DNA of 64,000 nt from Porphyra umbilicalis (GCA_002049455.2 KV918918.1:62001-126000), one strand, 5' to 3'. Shown: positions 45,355 through 56,352, counted from the first letter of the stretch. Notes: generated from the sequence alone by a model not told the origin. Numbers and translations are program-made.

Positions 45355-46490
45355 GGGCGGGGGTGGGCGCAGGCGGAGGCGCGGCAGCAGATACAACTCG
45401 GGGGTGCACGCTGCTTATTCGTGGGGCCGCCTCAGGTGCTGGCATGGGCACCTGCTACAAATCCGATGAGCTCAACTGACTTTGCTGAGACTAAAAACTC
45501 TGCACGAAAAGCGCGAGGAAAACAAGTACACCTAACAAAGAGCATATATTTCCAAAAAGGATCGACGAGAGACAACGCAAGATAGTTACACACAAGAACT
45601 GCGCGCGCTCACAGACAACCTGGAATCAGTCGCGCACGAAAACAAATGCGAGACGACTGGGCTACGACTCCCCGCCCTCGCACGGAGGGGGCAGCAAGCT
45701 GTTTGGCTTCTGGCTGGCTGGTGCGTCTTCCCCGCGCCGCCGTCGCCCCACCACTGCCGTGGAGGCGGTCTGGTGGCTGCGGCCGTGGACGGCCAGCGGC
45801 TGTCGGCGCGCGTTCTGTGGCGTTGTGGGGAGTTTTCTGGTGGTTCTGGGCGTGTTGTGGGGGTTGGGGGAGTTACACATCGACGGCCACTGATGCAGTT
45901 ACGTACCACACGTGATAAGCGCTCTGGATCAGGTGATGCATTGTGATAAATGATGGTGTGGAGTGCTGTACAGCCGTTCTGTGGTGGGGGGCCGGCGCGC
46001 TCCGGGGCGGACGGTTCGGGCGCGCGCGCCTGCCAGTGGACGCCCGCAGGGACATGAAAAAATGAAAACCAATGCAGTGCATGAAACATATAGCCACGTG
46101 CCAAGTGAAGCTCGACGCGGCATGTTTCGAGCCCAAACGACGCTTCGAAACTTACACAAACAGATGGTGATCGATCACAGCACAACTCCAGGCCAGGGTG
46201 TTTTCGCGGACGCTCTTTCAGTACAGTTCTCAGCCAATTTCGCTCTCATGAGGATAAGTGCGCACGAGCGGACACCTGTGCCGCGTCTATCAGACGATTC
46301 GATCGATCTCATGAGAATGTCCAATTGTCTGACAATCGCCGGCCTGCGGCCAGGCACTGGTCGCCATGGCGTCCGGTGCGACACCCTGACGTCAACCCGA
46401 ACCCGTCGTGCTCGCGGCGTTCATCGTCCTCCCTCCGACATCCCGTCTGCACTACCATTTCTCACCTTTCCCCCAACCCCCCCCGTCACC
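45355..46490. other. Upstream region of RPL10A
   Basis: No gene of its own. The last ~60 bp before the RPL10A ATG are strongly pyrimidine-rich (ctcacctttcccccaacccc), as in 5' leaders of ribosomal protein genes. The frame upstream of the ATG is open but not conserved. No TATA box was placed. Confidence 0.5.
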
Positions 46491-47144
46491 ATGGCGTCCA
46501 AGCTGCCGACGGCGACCATCCGCGAGGCCGTCGAGGAGGTCCTCAAGGCCGCCGGCGACAAGAAGCGCAACTTTGTCGAGACCATTGAGCTGCAGATTGG
46601 GCTCAAGGGCATTGATCCCAAGAAGGATAAGCGGTTTGCCGGAACTGTCAAGCTGCCCGCTGTCCCCCGTCCCAACATGAAGGTCGCCATCCTCGGCGAT
46701 GCCGTCCACATGACCGAGGCGCAGAAGCTTGGTCTCGACGCATTTGACGTGGAGGCGCTCAAGAAGTTCAACAAGCAAAAGAAGCCGGTCAAAAAGTTTG
46801 CGAAGAAGTACGATGCCTTCCTGGCCTCCGACTCGATCATCAAGACCATCCCCCGTATTCTCGGCCCAGGCCTCAACAAGGCCGGCCGATTCCCGTCGCT
46901 GCTCACGCACGCCGACTCGATGGAGGACAAGGTAACGGAGCTCCGCTCGACTGTCAAGTTTCAGCTGAAGAAGGTGCTATGCATTGCCGTGGCGGTCGGC
47001 CACGTCAACCTCGATGAGGGGGAGATTGTCAACAACATTGTGTTGTCGGTCAACTTCCTTGTGTCGCTGCTCAAGAAGCACTGGCAGAACGTCAAGTCGC
47101 TCCACATTAAGTCGACGATGGGCCCTGTCAAGCGGCTGTATTAG
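46491..47144 (+). CDS. RPL10A: 60S ribosomal protein L10a (uL1)
   Basis: Complete, intronless, 217 residues plus stop, the usual eukaryotic length. It starts [18 protein letters not shown] in a strong context (gtcaccATGg) after a pyrimidine-rich leader. Conserved landmarks are [69 protein letters not shown], the [20 protein letters not shown] block and the C-terminal [11 protein letters not shown]. The protein forms the L1 stalk of the large ribosomal subunit and contacts 23S/28S-type rRNA near the E site, helping to release deacylated tRNA. Upstream in-frame sequence would give 393 residues, but nothing there resembles the family. It is convergent with deoxyhypusine synthase, 267 bp between stop codons. 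Confidence 0.98.
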   Translation: MASKLPTATIREAVEEVLKAAGDKKRNFVETIELQIGLKGIDPKKDKRFAGTVKLPAVPRPNMKVAILGDAVHMTEAQKLGLDAFDVEALKKFNKQKKPVKKFAKKYDAFLASDSIIKTIPRILGPGLNKAGRFPSLLTHADSMEDKVTELRSTVKFQLKKVLCIAVAVGHVNLDEGEIVNNIVLSVNFLVSLLKKHWQNVKSLHIKSTMGPVKRLY

Positions 47145-47239
47145 GGCGGGTGCGCGCGGTGGCCTAGTGAGGTGAGCGTGTGGCTCGACGTGGGTCGAGC
47201 CGCGGAGAAAGGGACTGGCCGCTGTCACCAATCTTGCTT

Positions 47240-47267
47240 GTGGCACCACCTGTAACGGTGGTGCCAC
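47240..47267. terminator. 11-bp hairpin between convergent genes
   Basis: gtggcaccacc, a 6-nt loop (tgtaac), then ggtggtgccac. It lies 96 bp after the RPL10A stop and 145 bp after the stop of the opposing gene. It could structure both 3' UTRs or pause polymerase. The role is inferred from position only. Confidence 0.5.
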
Positions 47268-47411
47268 TGGGCTGTAGAAAGAGATTGGGAGGTTGGTGCA
47301 TCTTTTCTACTTTTGTGCATGTGTGCGATGCGATGGGCTTTCCCGACGGCCTCGGCTTGATGGTAGCTTGACCTATCCCAGATGTCCAATTGCCAGAGAA
47401 GCTGGCGAACT

Positions 47412-48880
47412 TCATGTCCTATCAGCCTCAGCAGGAGGTGTCGACGCCGCGGCCTTGCCACCCTCGGCCACCCGCCGGAGGCGCTCCTTGGCAAACGTCT
47501 GCGCGACGAGCAGCGGGAAAACGAGCGTCGCCTCCCCGTGCACCTTGACGGGCGCCGCCGACGACTTGATTTTGCCCCACGACACGGCCTCATCCGGCGA
47601 CGCGCCGCTGTCGCTGCCGTCAAACTCCATCCCCGTGTTGACGTACACCGCGTAATCCGCGCCGTTGCGCATGAGGTTGGCGTTGCACACGTGGTGTTTG
47701 ACGACGCCCCCGCCGAGGACAATGGCGCCCGAGGCGGCGGCCTTGATCGCCGACGAGTTGATGCCCCGAATGTCCTCCACGAGGTCAATGACCAGGCCCG
47801 GCTCTTTGTACGAGTGGAAAAAGATCATGTCCCCGAGGCTCCCATCCGTCAAGGCGGGGCAGTAGATGGGGATGTCATTCTTGGCCGCCCAGTAGCAGAT
47901 GGATGACTCGTCGCGCGTCTCGGCGCCGAGCCGCGCAATGACCTTGGAGGGCGTCCACGTGGCGCCCGCCGCCTGCTCGGCGCGCATCGCCGACAGGTGC
48001 GGGAAGACCCAGTCCTCAAACTTGCAGTAGTTGTCGTTGGGCACGAGCAAGTTGCCGATGCGGTTGAGGCCCTTGGCGCGCAGGGCCGCGCCGTCGAGGC
48101 GAAAGTCCCCGACAACCGTCGGCGCGAGGCACTTGATAAGGTCCTCCTCGACGCCGCCGGCGGTCGTGACGAGGACGTCGACGAGCTTGTTTTGGACGAG
48201 GAAGCGGATGACCTCACGCACGCCCGACGAGACGAGGTTGGACGTGAAGCCGAGGAAGATGGTGCACCGCGCGTCGGGGGGGACCGAGCCAGACGCCACC
48301 GCCTCCGCGCTGGGGCGCCACTTGAGCTGTGGGCGGGTCGAAGGGTGTGGCCAAGCCCGGGGAATGAGGCCAGCGAAAGCAGGGTACGGAGCGAGACGCA
48401 GGAGACGCAAGCCGAGTGACTAGACAGAAAAGGCGTGGGGCAAAGAGCCGTCAGCACCAGGGACAGTGAACGAAGCGGCAACGACAGTCTACCCCACACA
48501 TGCAATGTCCAGCCGAGAAAAAACCAAGCCTGTGCACCCATCGACCTCTCAGGCGCCAGCCACGCACCCCGCGCTGACACCCCCACGCCCGCCTACCATG
48601 TCATTGATGCGGTCGACCGCGCGGCCAAAGTGCGTCGCTTGGAAGCCAGACGTTGCATACGACCGCAGCAGCGCGTCATAGTCCACCGCCCCCGCCGACA
48701 CGTCCGCGTTAAAGTCATGGCCGACGACGCGGGGGGCGTCGGCGGGAGGGGGCTCCGACGCGCCAAGCACCGCCGCGGTGGCGCCGGCGAGGGGAGTGCC
48801 GCCGGCCTTGTCGGCCGAGGGGGGGGGGGGGGGGGCGAGTCAGAGGGAGTGGCCGCCGCAGCTGGTGTGGGCGTCGCCAT
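47412..48880 (-). CDS. DHPS: Deoxyhypusine synthase (two exons)
   Basis: Makes deoxyhypusine on a lysine of eIF5A from spermidine, using NAD, in the cytosol. Exon 1 is 48,880-48,597 (ATG in context caccATGg) and exon 2 is 48,326-47,412, with a 270-bp intron (GTAGGC donor, CCCACAG acceptor, phase 0). Exon 1 carries [10 protein letters not shown] and [17 protein letters not shown]. Exon 2 carries [69 protein letters not shown]-like [19 protein letters not shown] and [16 protein letters not shown] with the catalytic lysine. About 399 residues, near the usual 370. Its low-complexity start crosses a G17 run (48,819-48,835, plus strand), where the frame as printed slips; a run of 15 or 18 would be in frame. 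A sequencing miscount is the likeliest cause. Confidence 0.95.
48327..48596 (-). other. Intron of deoxyhypusine synthase
   Basis: 270 bp, GT-AG, minus strand. The borders are set by homology: RINDM before, [13 protein letters not shown]...CTIFLGF after. The 3' part is C/T-rich. An alternative acceptor, ttttctgtctag, at 48,421-48,432 would add residues not seen in the family. Confidence 0.85.
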
Positions 48881-49865
48881 GGTGAACGGCAGTGAGGGAG
48901 GGGGGGGGGGGGGGGGGAAGTGGGACAAACCTGAGGCCCACGGTGGTGGCGGTCCTTCGACGCGAGTCTGACGCGCCCTTCGCGGCCGCACACGCATCGG
49001 TTGCTGCCTGTGATTCGTGCGACGGGCTCTGAAAAGTGCTCGTGTCGTGTGCAACGTGGCCCGCCGTCCCTTTTCATCCACTGCCCACTCCTAAAGCTAA
49101 AGCGTCCTTTAGGCGTGTGCCCCGTCAAAAAAAAGGGTGGGCGGACGTGCCACCCGGATTGGCGGCGCCGCCCGGCGCCGCGGAAGCGCTGGCAGCATCG
49201 CGGCAGCGCTGGCGGCGTCGCAGCAGCGCTAGCGGCGCCGCAGTAGCGCTGGCCGCCCCGCTGACAACGCAGTGGCGACGGCGGCGCGTCGTTGGGAGAC
49301 GAGGACGACCCAGGGTGAGCAACATTTGGGGGGGGCGACGGGGGTGGTGCGTCCCGTAGGCGGCCGGCCGCTTTGGGGTGACATTGCTGGTAAGTCAACT
49401 TTAGGCGAGAGCCTGCTGCTGTACCGTTCCGATGCGTCCTGAGGGGCGAGTGTCGGTCCACCTCGCTTCAAGGTGCGTGTCGGGGGGGGGGCGTTGGACG
49501 TCTGCGGAGCTGGTGACGCGCACCTGTTCGTGTCGTCGTGCGGGTGCTGATGGACGCCCCGTCCTGTGTAGGTGGCGTCGCGCACACGCGTGGGGGTGCA
49601 ACACGCTTTAAGACGGCAAAGTACCGTCTCAACGATGTCCGTCCAAAGGGCTCTGTCTGTGCGTGAAAATACGTACCGAAGAAGTCTGAAAACTTTCCTC
49701 ATGTCGGTGATCGTGAGGCTCTTTTCGATCTTGATGCGGCCTGCAGTCGAGAAGATTTCGAGAACAACCAGACACGGTGCGGGCGCGGCCCGCCAGTCTC
49801 ACGCGTGCTCGCGTGTGCCTCTGCCGCCGCGGCGCAGGCGGGGACGCGTCAGGGACGGCCAGATA
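48881..49865. other. Gene-free stretch upstream of deoxyhypusine synthase
   Basis: A G18 run just upstream of the start codon (48,900-48,917), then a ~17-bp tandem repeat of gcagcgctggcggcgtc type (~49,185-49,260), and poly-G tracts. The promoter should lie here, but no defined site can be supported. No gene found. Confidence 0.5.
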
Positions 49866-50101
49866 TGGCGCGTCGCCAAAGAATGATCGGATCTGAGAAA
49901 CGCTCACAGCAAGTCACAGCAGTTCAAAGCTGCTCACAGCACAGAAATTAAAATTGCTGTGATCGCCCTTGCCTCCCACAGAGCCATCCAGGAGCCCTCA
50001 GCATGCAATTTTATTTCAAAGCACAGTCACAGCACGGTCACAGCATGCTGTAACTTGCTGTGGAACTTGCTCGGATCCGATCATTCTTTGCCGACGCGCC
50101 A
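49866..50101. mobile_element. MITE, copy 2 (236 bp)
   Basis: Same length and ends as the copy at 29,343-29,578, with the same orientation in the window and TA on both flanks (49,864-49,865 and 50,102-50,103). The inverted ends match each other over ~28 bp with one mismatch. Confidence 0.9.
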
Positions 50102-50306
50102 TATTTGGCAAGGACAACGTGAAATCCCTTCTACTGCGGGCGACTCTTTGCGGTATGGCCTTTGATCGTCAAACACCAAGCTCTCCAAAAGTACTCGCGT
50201 CTGTCGCGGTTGAAGGAGCCTGGCCGACATGACTGATGAGGTGGGTTTTGCTACTCGCCACGCATGTAACATTGGTATTCTCGACCACTACCAGGGCGAC
50301 CATGAC

Positions 50307-50787
50307 TGTTGGAGCTGAGCACCCTTGTGGGGGGGGGACAGATTATTATGTCACCCCCTGGGGAGACGGCTGCAGCACCGACGGACCGGGCCGACACGGC
50401 ACCGGGACGCGACAACCTGCAGGCCCGCGGGGAGTGCAGGGAGGACGTCATGCCGGGACGTTTGCACTCCCGCATGGCGACACCCGCAGTGTTTGACATG
50501 CAACCGGGCCGACCGAGAGTGTCGGGTACAGGCCGGGTATTCGTGGCCGCGCGCGGTGTGTGCGGCGAGTGGCGGGTGCTGCGGGGCAGCCGTGCGGTAC
50601 GGAGCGCCGGGGTGCAGCCGCCCATGCTACGAGGGACGCCTGGGAGAGTATATATGTAGGCTCGCGCCTGGGGACTAGCTCCGGGGGCAAGGAGAAAGTT
50701 GATCGACGACCTTTCTGTTACCCTCTCATCTACGGGTAGCACGCGGGGCAGGGAGCACGCGTGGCTGTTGGGCCGGTTCCGCCAACA
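50307..50787 (+). repeat. Copia family 2, 5' LTR
   Basis: 481 bp, TGTTGGAGCTG...CCGCCAACA, with a G9 run near the start. The sequence is unrelated to the family 1 LTR apart from the ends. Confidence 0.95.
50649..50655 (+). promoter_or_regulatory. TATA box in copia family 2 LTR
   Basis: tatatat in an otherwise GC-rich LTR, ~135 bp from its right end; the same box recurs at 56,015-56,021 in the 3' LTR. A likely Pol II start signal for the element RNA. Confidence 0.5.
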
Positions 50788-50803
50788 GGTTGTGGGCCCA
50801 GGT
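50788..50803 (+). other. Primer-binding site, half-tRNA-iMet type
   Basis: ggttgtgggcccaggt directly after the LTR. 13 of its first 14 bases match GGTTATGGGCCCAG, the complement of the initiator tRNA-Met anticodon arm used by Drosophila copia. Confidence 0.75.
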
Positions 50804-51144
50804 GAGCCACTGCGCACACCGTACGGACTGTCGGTGAGCCAGTGGGAGTGGTTGGCGCTGCGGCTGGCGGCGACTGGGGACCCGGGTTGTACCAACGAGG
50901 GCGCCGAGGCGCCGTGTGACGACATCCCGGCCCTAGTGGAGCCGACAGCCGCACCGGCACCGCTGGAAGAAATACCGGTGTGGGCAGACGGGGCGGCCGA
51001 AGAGGCGGGCGACCCGGGGCAACCCGGTGTCGGCACACCACTGACGCGACTCACGAGGCGTCGTGGTGGGGCCAGTGAACAAGGTGAGGACTTCGTGCAA
51101 GGGCGCCCCCGACCGGCCAAAGCGGGCCGACAGCACCAACCAAC

Positions 51145-52854
51145 ATGATGGCTCCGTGCGGGAACGAATTTCCCCGGGTCACGGCAAAATTGGACGTTGA
51201 CAACTTCATGGCCTGGAGCCACGAGATTGAGTATCTCCTACGATTTCACGACCTCTGGGGCCTCGTGGTCCCCGAGAACCACCCAGAAGCTGAGACGCAA
51301 ATCGCGTCGTCGGCCATCGGCCCGATGCCGGGGATGCAGACACGGTCGGGGCTGACCCTTGGGGCCCGGAAGACGGAGACGGACCCAGACGCCCAAGGCA
51401 GCGGAAGCGCGGCAATTGCCACGGAGGCGGGCAAGGTGACGGCAGCGGCATTGGCGTGGGAGAAGACAGCGGCGGAGCAGCGGCAGCGCTGCGAACGCGC
51501 GCGGGTCATCATCATGCTCAACGTGCGCGCACATCACAGCGCGAAACTCCGTCGGCATCGGACGTCACGGGACCTGTGGGCCGCCCTTCGGGAGGAGTTC
51601 CATCCTAAGCGGACCTCCCGGGGAAATGCGCGGCGGCGGCAGCTCAACTCGCTCAAGATGGGTGCCAAGGAGATGCCAATCCGGTTCTTCAACCGGGCCT
51701 GGGACATCTTCGCGCTGCTGCAGGAGGTGGACATCACGGTGGACGATGATTGGCTTCTTGGGGCCCTCCTCGGTGGGCCCCCATCCAAGTACGAGTATAC
51801 GCTAACGTCCATGGAGGAACTCAACGACATCACCGTGTGCAAGGCCCTTGCCATGTTGCGCGCCGCGGATGTGCAGGCCGACCGGTTTGCCGAGGAGTCC
51901 AAGAAGGAGAAGGGAGCGGAGACGGCGCTCGCGGCTGCGGCAGAGGAGGACCAGCGCCCCCAGCGAGACCGCTACCGCAACACGCGGTGCCACAAGTGTC
52001 AACAGCTTGGGCACATTCAGCGCTTCTGCCGGTCAGTCAAAGAGACCGCCAAGACGGTCGCTACGCTGCCCCCACTGGGGGAGGAGGAGGATGAGGTGGC
52101 AACCGCCGGGATGGTGACGCTGGACCGGGATCAGGACGACGACGAGCCGGGCTACGCAATGCTGGCCTTCACGACGTGCGCCGCCGCCGCCGACGAACAG
52201 GGATGCGCCTTGGTCGGGCACTCGGCAGCCTATCTGAGGTCATCAGAGCTGGGGCAGGCATGGGCCGTGGACAGTGGCGCCTCGCACCACATGTGCGGGG
52301 CCGCCACGGACCTGACAGACCTGTACCAAGGGAGGGGCGTGACATTTACGCTCGCGGACGGAATAGCGACGCGAGCGACAACGCGTGGAACGGCGGAACT
52401 ACGGGTGAACGGCACCAAGGTGACCCTGTACGATGTGCCTCTGGTCCCGGGGATGAAGATGCCCCTCTTCTCGGTGCGTACCGCCTCTCGGGCGGGCTTC
52501 ACGACGGGGTTCTCCGACACCGGGGTGATCATCTGTCAGGCGGGCAACACCATCCTGCAGGGTACGACGGCCAGCGGGATCTACGTCCTCCACGTGCAGC
52601 GTGCCGGGGGGCGGGCTAAGGCACTAGCGGCATCGGCCGTAACACCCTCGCTGCCGCAGCTTACCGCTACCAGTGCAGACGTCGTGGCTGCTGCGCCGCC
52701 TGTCGACCTGGAGGAGGCACCCACGCCTCCCACGGGTGGGCCGACGGGGGCGCCGGCCCCCTCCCCCACGACGACTCACAAGCCCAGCGGGGGTCAGGAG
52801 ACAGCTGCTGGACCGCAGCCGCGAGGCGGCGTGGACGCCAAGGCGGCGCTCTAG
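51145..52854 (+). CDS. Copia family 2 gag and protease region
   Basis: Begins MMAPCGNEFPRVTAKLDVDN with the copia gag pattern (LDVDNFMAWSHEIEYLLRFH), then a CCHC knuckle (CHKCQQLGHIQRFC, 51,988-52,029) and the protease motif WAVDSGASHHMC (~52,260-52,300). An upstream ORF in the leader ends in the ATGA that overlaps the gag start. Fossil. Confidence 0.9.
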   Translation: MMAPCGNEFPRVTAKLDVDNFMAWSHEIEYLLRFHDLWGLVVPENHPEAETQIASSAIGPMPGMQTRSGLTLGARKTETDPDAQGSGSAAIATEAGKVTAAALAWEKTAAEQRQRCERARVIIMLNVRAHHSAKLRRHRTSRDLWAALREEFHPKRTSRGNARRRQLNSLKMGAKEMPIRFFNRAWDIFALLQEVDITVDDDWLLGALLGGPPSKYEYTLTSMEELNDITVCKALAMLRAADVQADRFAEESKKEKGAETALAAAAEEDQRPQRDRYRNTRCHKCQQLGHIQRFCRSVKETAKTVATLPPLGEEEDEVATAGMVTLDRDQDDDEPGYAMLAFTTCAAAADEQGCALVGHSAAYLRSSELGQAWAVDSGASHHMCGAATDLTDLYQGRGVTFTLADGIATRATTRGTAELRVNGTKVTLYDVPLVPGMKMPLFSVRTASRAGFTTGFSDTGVIICQAGNTILQGTTASGIYVLHVQRAGGRAKALAASAVTPSLPQLTATSADVVAAAPPVDLEEAPTPPTGGPTGAPAPSPTTTHKPSGGQETAAGPQPRGGVDAKAAL

Positions 52855-55640
52855 CACCGCCCGTACGGGCACCTCTCGATGGATGGGCTGAGCCGGACCC
52901 TGGAGGCGGTGGACGGGATGGACCTGACGCGCTCCTCGCTGGCCACCCTGGAGGGTGCCCCGTGCGAGCCCTGCATCATGGGGAAGATGGTGCGCGCCCC
53001 GTACCTGGCGTCCGACCGGAAGCCGGTGCGGGTGTTGATGCTCGTCCACTCCGACCTCATCGGGCCCACGTTCGTCCCCACCACCAAGGGGCGAAGGTAT
53101 ATGCTGGGGGTCGTGGACGACTACAGCCGATTTAAGGTCATCGTGCCCATCATGGACAAGGGACAGGCCAAGTACGCCCTGATGCGCGTTCTCAACCTGT
53201 GGGAGAACGTCACGGGGGAGCGTGTTGGGACCATCCGAACGGACGACGGGAAGGAGTACTGCGGACCGGCACTTGAGCAGTGGATGAGCGATAAGGGCAT
53301 CAAGCACGAGACGTCTGTCCCCTATGCGCATCAACACAATGGTGTGGCAGAGCGGTTCAACTGGACGGTGCAGGAGCACATGCTGGCCGTCCTCACCGAG
53401 GCCCGCCTCGACCACAAGTACTAGGGCGAGGCAGCCACCGCGGTCATGCGGGCGCTGAACCCCACCCCGCAGCGCGGCCAGACGAAGACCCCGTACGAGC
53501 CGTTCTACGGACGCCGGCCGGACGTGTCAACCCTGCGTGTGTTCGGATGCCGCGCATGGCCATACCTCTCGCCTGACATCCGCCTCAAGATGGATCCACG
53601 AGCGCTTCCGGCTACGCACCTAGGCTATGCGGAGGATTCGAATGAGTACCGCGTACTGATCAATGGTCGTGTGTACGTCCGTCGCGACGTCACCCTCGAC
53701 GAGGCAACCCGCGGGACCGGAAAGCCGTGGGATGCACCAGCGGCAGCCGACTCTGAGCGCGAGCTGGCGTTGCCCGCGGCGAGCGAGCAGTCGCCCATTG
53801 AGGAGGCCATCGCCGCGGCACAGCGACTGGTGGGGGCTTCGGCGCCACCCAAGGAGTCGGCAGGCAGTGATGCTGAATACAGCGGGTCGGGGACGGACGC
53901 CGCCTCGGACGACGTCGGGACCTCCGACACGCAGCTGGACGGTGCACCTGCTTCCCCGCCATCCACCAACCGCCCCGCTGCTTCGGGGGATGAGCGGGGG
54001 CTTACCCGCCGCTCACTCCACCTGCAGCTGCGCGACCAACGAATGCAGCGGGCTGGGAACGGGGCTACGGGCTTGCGCGCCTGGGCGCTTGCAGCCAGTG
54101 AGCGTGGCGGGCCGGGCAAGATGCGCGTGTACGAGGCACGCCGGGAAGAAAACTCGCCCGCCTTTGACGTGGCCAACAGCGTCGAGATGCAGGCCCTGTG
54201 GGACAACGGGACCTGGGACATGGTACCCCTACCACAACGGAAGAAGGTGACGCGGACAGAACTTCTCTGCGAGCGGAAGCGGGGCGCCGACGGTGCGATC
54301 GTCATGTATAAGGGGCGCCTCGTGGTCCACGGGGACACGCAGATCCCGCTGATCAACTACACGGCGACCTGGGCGCCGGTGGCTCGCTACACGACGCTGC
54401 GTCTACTGCTGTCGCACTGCACGAGTCAGGACGTAGTTCTGCTGCAGCTGGACATTGCAACGGCATTCCTCAATGGCGAAGTGGAAGTGGAGCTGTACAT
54501 CCATGAGCCGCGCTGGTACGAGCGCGGGGCCCCTTGGCTCGTCTGCCGCCTGCGTAAGGCCCTCTTTGGGCTGAAGCAGGCGGCACTGGCATGGTACCGC
54601 AAGTTGCGGGGCACCCTGGAGCGTGCGGCTTTTGAGGCCTGCGAGGCGGACGAGTGCCTTTTCAAGCGCCGCACCTTCGAAGGCGACGTTTGCTTCATCC
54701 TCGTGTACGTAAATGGCCTACCCGTGGCGGCGCAGACGGTGGCCACCGCAAAGGCCGGGCAAGTGGTCGTCACGGAGGCATTCAAGATCAAGATGATGGG
54801 TGAGCCGAATTACTTCCTTAGTATACACATTGAGCGGGAAATCAGCAATCGCACGCTACGCCTCCACCAACGCCAGTACGTCTACTCGCTAGTGACGCGG
54901 TTTGGGCTGGAGGAGGCAAACCCGGTGCTCATCTTTATGGGCGCGGGGGTCCACCTGAGCAAGGGGGGCATGCTGCTGGACGCGGATACGGCCAAGCTGT
55001 AGCAACAGCTGGTCGGGTGCCTGCTGTACCTGAGCACGAGCGCCCGGCCGGACATTGCGTTCGCCGTGGGGCGCCTTACGCGGTTCGTTGCTTCGCCGAC
55101 AGAGGAGCTTCTGGCGGCCGGGAAGGCCGTCTTGCGCTACCTCAAGGGGACCTCGACGCTGGGGCTCTGCTACTCTGGTGACAGCGGTCTTACCGGATTC
55201 TGTGATGCCGTCTTTGCGGCGTACCGTGACACCCAGTGGTCGTCGTCGGCTGTGGTGTACCTCTACGGGGGATCCGCAAGGTGCTGGAGCAGTAAGCTGC
55301 AGCCGTCGGTGGCGGCCTTGACGACAGAGGCGGAGTACATCGCGGCTGCCGTAGCGGCCAAGGAGGGTACGTGGCTCCGCCACCTTCGCGTGTTCGTCAC
55401 GAAGGAGACCGGCAGCATGGCACTGTTGTGCGACAGCTAGAGCGCCCTGGCCTTAATGCACAACCCCGTTACAAGTGCCCGCACGAAGCACATCGACGTG
55501 TCCCACCACCTCGAGCGCAAGCGCGTGGCGGAAGGGACGCTAGTGGTGCAATACGTGCGGACGGGGAAGCAGACGGCGGACATCCTGACCAAGCCGCTTG
55601 GTACGGTCGCCTTCGCACTGGGGGTGCAAGGGCTCAGCAT
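52855..55640 (+). CDS. Copia family 2 integrase, RT and RNase H region
   Basis: Integrase zinc finger (HRPYGHLSMDGL...CEPCIMGK), core (LVHSDLIGPT; IRTDDGKEYCG; HQHNGVAERFN), the KTPYEPFYGRRPDVSTLRVF stretch, RT (TWAPVARYTTLR; LDIATAFLNGEVEVELYIHE; ALFGLKQAALAWY) and RNase H (WSSKLQPSVAALTTEAEYIA; KHIDVSHHLERKRV; TADILTKPLG). Copia order. A fossil read in several pieces. Confidence 0.92.
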
Positions 55641-55672
55641 GCGCACATCTCTTGGCATCCCACATGGAGGAG

Positions 55673-56153
55673 TGTTGGAATGGAGCACCCTTGTGGGGGG
55701 GGGACAGATTATTATGTCACCCCCTGGGGAGACGGCTGCAGCACCGACGGACCGGGCCGACACGGCACCGGGACGCGACAACCTGCAGGCCCGCGGGGAG
55801 TGCAGGGAGGACGTCATACCGGGACGTTTGCACTCCCGCATGGCGACACCCGCAGTGTTTGACATGCAACCGGGCCGACCGAGAGTGTCGGGTACAGGCC
55901 GGGTATTCGTGGCCGCGCGCGGTGTGTGCGGCGAGTGGCGGGTGCTGCGGGGCAGCCGTGCGGTACGGAGCGCCGGGGTGCAGCCGCCCATGCTACGAGG
56001 GACGCCTGGGAGAGTATATATGTAGGCTCGCGCCTGGGGACTAGCTCCGGGGGCAAGGAGAAAGTTGACCGACGACCTTTCTGTTACCCTCTCATCTACG
56101 GGTATCACGCGGGGCAGGGAGCACGCGTGGCTGTTGGGTCGGTTCCGCCAACG
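55673..56153 (+). repeat. Copia family 2, 3' LTR
   Basis: 481 bp, ~98% identical to the 5' LTR, preceded by the purine-rich acatggaggag. Confidence 0.95.
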
Positions 56154-56352
56154 ATAACCGTCCATATGACTTTCTCCTACGCAAATATGCCAACCTGGAT
56201 GTACCTGCCAATACCAGGAGCCTCGTCACTCTTCAATGTACCCGGCCACCTCTGCTTTTTTGAAAAAAACCCGCAGTTCCCGCTTCTTCGTCCAGCTTCG
56301 AGTTCCGTATGGCCGTGCTCCGCACCCGATATTCTTGATCCGCGACTCGACC

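Larger units (their letters stand above)
50307..56153 (+). mobile_element. Ty1/copia element (family 2), near full length
   Basis: 5,847 bp with 481-bp LTRs (50,307-50,787; 55,673-56,153), ~98% identical. The 5-bp flanks agree at four of five positions (atgac/ataac). The internal order is primer site, leader ORF, gag with CCHC knuckle, protease, integrase, RT, RNase H, as in Ty1/copia. The coding region keeps one overall direction and nearly its whole length, with about four breaks. A recent fossil. It lies 200 bp beyond the 3' end of the hydrolase gene. Confidence 0.95.

Noticed and set aside
45963-46490. N-terminal extension making RPL10A 393 residues long
   Set aside because: The family is 217 residues, the ATG at 46,491 has ideal context, and the upstream part resembles no ribosomal protein.
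48327-48410. Start of deoxyhypusine synthase at 48,410
   Set aside because: The first ~28 codons are intron; the conserved N-terminal block ([19 protein letters not shown]) lies in a separate upstream exon.
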